Shown one piece after another: positions 62,072 to 64,000 of a stretch of DNA of 64,000 bases. The DNA comes from WHSW01 sp963705955 (GTDB lineage: Bacteria; Actinomycetota; Thermoleophilia; Solirubrobacterales; 70-9), in the NCBI GenBank assembly GCA_963705955.1, contig CAVPLH010000010.1, positions 310,001 to 374,000 of the forward strand, written 5' to 3'. A model generated the notes under the pieces. The model was not told where the DNA came from and searched no databases. It saw nothing but the letters and a program-made list of their open reading frames with translations. The position numbers and the translations under genes are program-made. The number at the start of each line of letters is the position of its first letter. Positions within the stretch are counted from its first letter, which is position 1.

Positions 62072-62135
62072 CGCCCCCGCAGTATCTCCGTTGCGGTAGC
62101 ACGCCGTTTTCGCAGCGCAGAGGGACGGTGAACGG
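62053..62135. repeat. Dispersed repeat, copy 3 (5' region of a SnoaL gene)
   Basis: Contains the upstream region and MSQENV codons of the SnoaL-like gene at 61679-62071 and aligns with 59031-59117 (CGACGTTCTxCTGCGACATCG..GTATCTC..TTGC..AGCACxxCGTTTT..GCAGAG..ACGGTGA). Confidence 0.6.
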
Positions 62136-62305
62136 GCGCGGAGCACCGAGAAACCGGCCGGAGACGGGCCCGCAAAGCAACGAGATCCGGGGGCCGGGAC
62201 GGCCACGAGTTCACGCTCGATCGGCTCTCGCTCGACTGGCGGGAGCACCCGGCCCGCACGCCGTAGCTCGCGGCTGCTGCCTGTCAGTTCGTCGGAGTCG
62301 AGCGT

Positions 62306-62671
62306 CTACTCGGCGGCTGAGATCGCGTCGCAAAGCTGCGTGAGCGCATCCTGTGCCTGGCCGGCGGGGAGCTGGCTCACCGAGCTCGTGCAAGTCTTCT
62401 CTGCGTCTGAGAGCGTCTCGCCACCCTCGGTGAGCGCCTGATTGGCCTCGGTGCCGACTTCGGTGCAGGCGCCGTCAAGAGCCGTTCCCGCCACACCGCC
62501 GAGTTGTTGTGCCTTGTCGGTGCACGAATCGACGGCCTGGCCGAGTGTCTGCTGTGCGTTCTCCCCGACGGATGTGGTCGTTGTCTCGTCGTCGCCGCAT
62601 CCGGCTGCGACCAGAGCGCAAACGAACAGCGCCGTGAGCGTCGCGATCGCATGAAAACGATGTGCTCGCAT
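62306..62671 (-). CDS. Small secreted lipoprotein, helical
   Basis: 121 residues: signal peptide MRAHRFHAIATLTALFVCALVAAGC with lipobox VAAGC, an acidic Thr-rich linker, and a helical domain with three further cysteine pairs (AVDSCTDKAQQL, DGACTEVGTEAN, EKTCTSSVSQL, LTQLCDAIS). No family recognised. Likely a membrane-anchored extracellular protein. Confidence 0.65.
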   Translation of the reverse strand: MRAHRFHAIATLTALFVCALVAAGCGDDETTTTSVGENAQQTLGQAVDSCTDKAQQLGGVAGTALDGACTEVGTEANQALTEGGETLSDAEKTCTSSVSQLPAGQAQDALTQLCDAISAAE

Positions 62672-62879
62672 CGTTACTCCCCTCTCTGAGTACCTACAGC
62701 CGCGCGGGATCGGCCCATCGTATTCGCCCTCGCCCTTGCTCGGTGACCGTCAGTGCCGAAGGTCCTGCGCCTCGCGTTGTCCCTCCGCAGCCTTGGTGCA
62801 GCGGGGTGTATCAACAGGGATTGAGCGTGGTGTCTCGCGCGCTCATGACACGACTTCGCCTCTTGCCGGCAAGGCGGCC

Positions 62880-63770
62880 TCAAGCGCGGACGATACCCCC
62901 GACGAGCAGTCCGGACCCGAGGTGGGCGCCGAGCACCGGCCCCACCTGTGTGCAGAACAGCGGCCCGGTGTCGAAGATCGCGGTGCCGTGGGCGACCAGA
63001 TGCTCGGCGTCCTCGGGGGACTGGGCGTGCTGCACGATCCAGTCAGTCCCGCCGCGGTCGTGCAGCTCATCCAGGTACGCGTCCATCCGCTCCAACGCCC
63101 GGCGCCTTGTTCGGACGCGGCCGACCGGGGTGATCTCGTTCCCGAAGGTCAGGATCGGCTTGACCTTCAGCGCCGTCCCAAGCATCGCCTGTGCCGCCCC
63201 GATCCGCCCGCCGCGACGCAGGTATTCGAGGGTGTCCAGGCAAAACCACATCTGGAGCCTCTCGCGGGCTTCGCGCGCAGCATCGACCACGGCATTCAGC
63301 TCTGCGCCTCGCTCGGCCGCGCGGGCGGCGGCTATGACGAGGCAGCCAAGGCCCCCGGCGCCGGTTTGGCTGTCGACCACCTCGACGCGCCCGGAATTCC
63401 CGGAGACGATCCGTGCTGCCTCGGTCGCGGCCTCGCACGTTCCCGACAGGCCGCTTGCCAGGTGGATGGAAACTACGTCCCGCCCCGCGCCGACGAGCGG
63501 CTCAAAGCAGGCGAGAAAGTCCCCCACCGACGGCTGCGAGGTCGCTGGCAACACGGGGGACTCGCGCAGTCGCGCGTAGAAGGCATCGAGGTCGCCGTAC
63601 TGATGCTCGGGCTGCAAATCGCCTTCCCAGCCCACGTACAGGCTGACCTCGTGGATCGCCCAGCGCCTGACCAGCGGACGTGGCAGGTAGGTCGTGCTGT
63701 CGGTCACCACGGCGACAGCGGCCGACTCGTCGGGCGTTCGGGCATCCTCCGAGGAATTCACGAGTCGCAA
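62880..63770 (-). CDS. DegV family (fatty-acid-binding) protein
   Basis: 296 residues: AVVTDSTTYLP (DegV signature DST..), LPATSQPSVGDF (TSQPS), VSIHLASGLSGTCEAA and VVDSQTGAGGLG are the fatty-acid binding residues, with RRRALERMDAYLDEL in the C-terminal lobe. DegV/FakB proteins present fatty acids to a FakA kinase; none is nearby. GTG/ATG 63770 fits. Confidence 0.85.
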   Translation of the reverse strand: MRLVNSSEDARTPDESAAVAVVTDSTTYLPRPLVRRWAIHEVSLYVGWEGDLQPEHQYGDLDAFYARLRESPVLPATSQPSVGDFLACFEPLVGAGRDVVSIHLASGLSGTCEAATEAARIVSGNSGRVEVVDSQTGAGGLGCLVIAAARAAERGAELNAVVDAAREARERLQMWFCLDTLEYLRRGGRIGAAQAMLGTALKVKPILTFGNEITPVGRVRTRRRALERMDAYLDELHDRGGTDWIVQHAQSPEDAEHLVAHGTAIFDTGPLFCTQVGPVLGAHLGSGLLVGGIVRA

Positions 63771-63812
63771 ACACTACGCTCGCCGAAGTGGGTGCTCGGC
63801 GTGGCGTGGGCG

Positions 63813-64000
63813 TTAGTTGTCGCGGCGGCGAATGCGCGGGAAGATAAGCCCGATGACGAAGCCGAGCAGCCCGGTGATGAGGAGCGCCACCACGAGTGGA
63901 GCCTGGGCCTCAGCGACGATGAAGTCGATCGTCACCTTCTGGAAGTTCACAGCGATGAAGACGACCCCCAGGACGATCAGCACCACCAGCAGCCAGAACC
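63813..64000 (-). CDS. LapA-like (DUF1049) membrane protein, 5' end outside window
   Basis: The readable part FWLLVVLIVLGVVFIAVNFQKVTIDFIVAEAQAPLVVALLITGLLGFVIGLIFPRIRRRDN contains two helices separated by the NFQKVTIDFIV hinge, which is characteristic of LapA/YciS proteins (lipopolysaccharide-assembly-like membrane proteins). The gene starts beyond base 64000. Confidence 0.7.
   Translation of the reverse strand, partial: FWLLVVLIVLGVVFIAVNFQKVTIDFIVAEAQAPLVVALLITGLLGFVIGLIFPRIRRRDN

Noticed and set aside
1..64000. CRISPR array, rRNA operon, riboswitch
   Set aside because: No regularly spaced repeats with unique spacers, no rRNA sequence and no recognisable riboswitch core was found; cobalamin riboswitches were sought near the mutase and CarH genes without success.

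Overview
High-GC (about 70%) bacterial chromosome segment. Codon use, frequent GTG/TTG starts, 4-base start/stop overlaps, the stand-alone F420/PPOX-type protein and several SnoaL-like proteins beginning MSQENVE and ending AAGLSE suggest an Actinomycetota genome, most likely Thermoleophilia/Solirubrobacterales. That placement is inference; no rRNA gene is present. Three tRNA genes occur (Ser-TGA, Ser-GCT, Arg-ACG).

Layout. 0-1.1 kb: a glycosyltransferase and a serine-acetyltransferase-like gene. 2.1-10.2 kb: sulfur block, with a TauE-type exporter, a cysteine-free Rrf2 regulator, and a coupled operon running sulfite/nitrite reductase, APS/PAPS reductase, ATP sulfurylase, APS kinase, methyltransferase and PlsC. 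10.3-20.3 kb: dodecin, an AccE-like protein, an ornithine-cyclodeaminase homologue and a CaiB CoA-transferase, then a polyamine/amine uptake and oxidation locus (fused PotB-PotC permease, PotD fragment, PuuA-like glutamine synthetase family protein, FAD oxidase). 20.3-29.6 kb: M28 peptidase, acyl-CoA carboxylase beta subunit, dolichyl-phosphate-type glycosyltransferase and a GT-C-like membrane protein, B12-dependent acyl-CoA mutase, 5'-3' exonuclease. 29.6-34.7 kb: two GT4 glycosyltransferases, UDP-glucuronate decarboxylase, sigma factor, glycoside hydrolase. 35-42 kb: mixed metabolism. 42-46.9 kb: a second amine locus (PLP decarboxylase fused to a VOC domain, FAD oxidase, TetR regulator, PotD lipoprotein).

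48-55.3 kb is the most distinctive part. Two MerR/B12-binding CarH-like genes flank a fasciclin protein gene, and one diverges from a six-gene operon (two mini membrane proteins, SDR, SRPBCC, FAD oxidoreductase, DUF1365). Three perfectly spaced 11-bp direct repeats cover the predicted -35 box of that operon, which is the operator geometry known for CarH photoreceptors. The island also holds a hidden 3' remnant of terC. It is followed (55.7-57.8 kb) by a decayed mobile element with an amber-interrupted tyrosine integrase and an HNH fragment, then by an array of SnoaL-like genes embedded in a dispersed repeat (58-62.2 kb), and finally a DegV protein and a LapA-like membrane protein.

Many otherwise well-conserved genes in the first 35 kb are split by single-base shifts in G/C runs. 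This looks like residual indel error in the assembly rather than true decay. The integrase stop codon and the terC and potD truncations are of a different kind.
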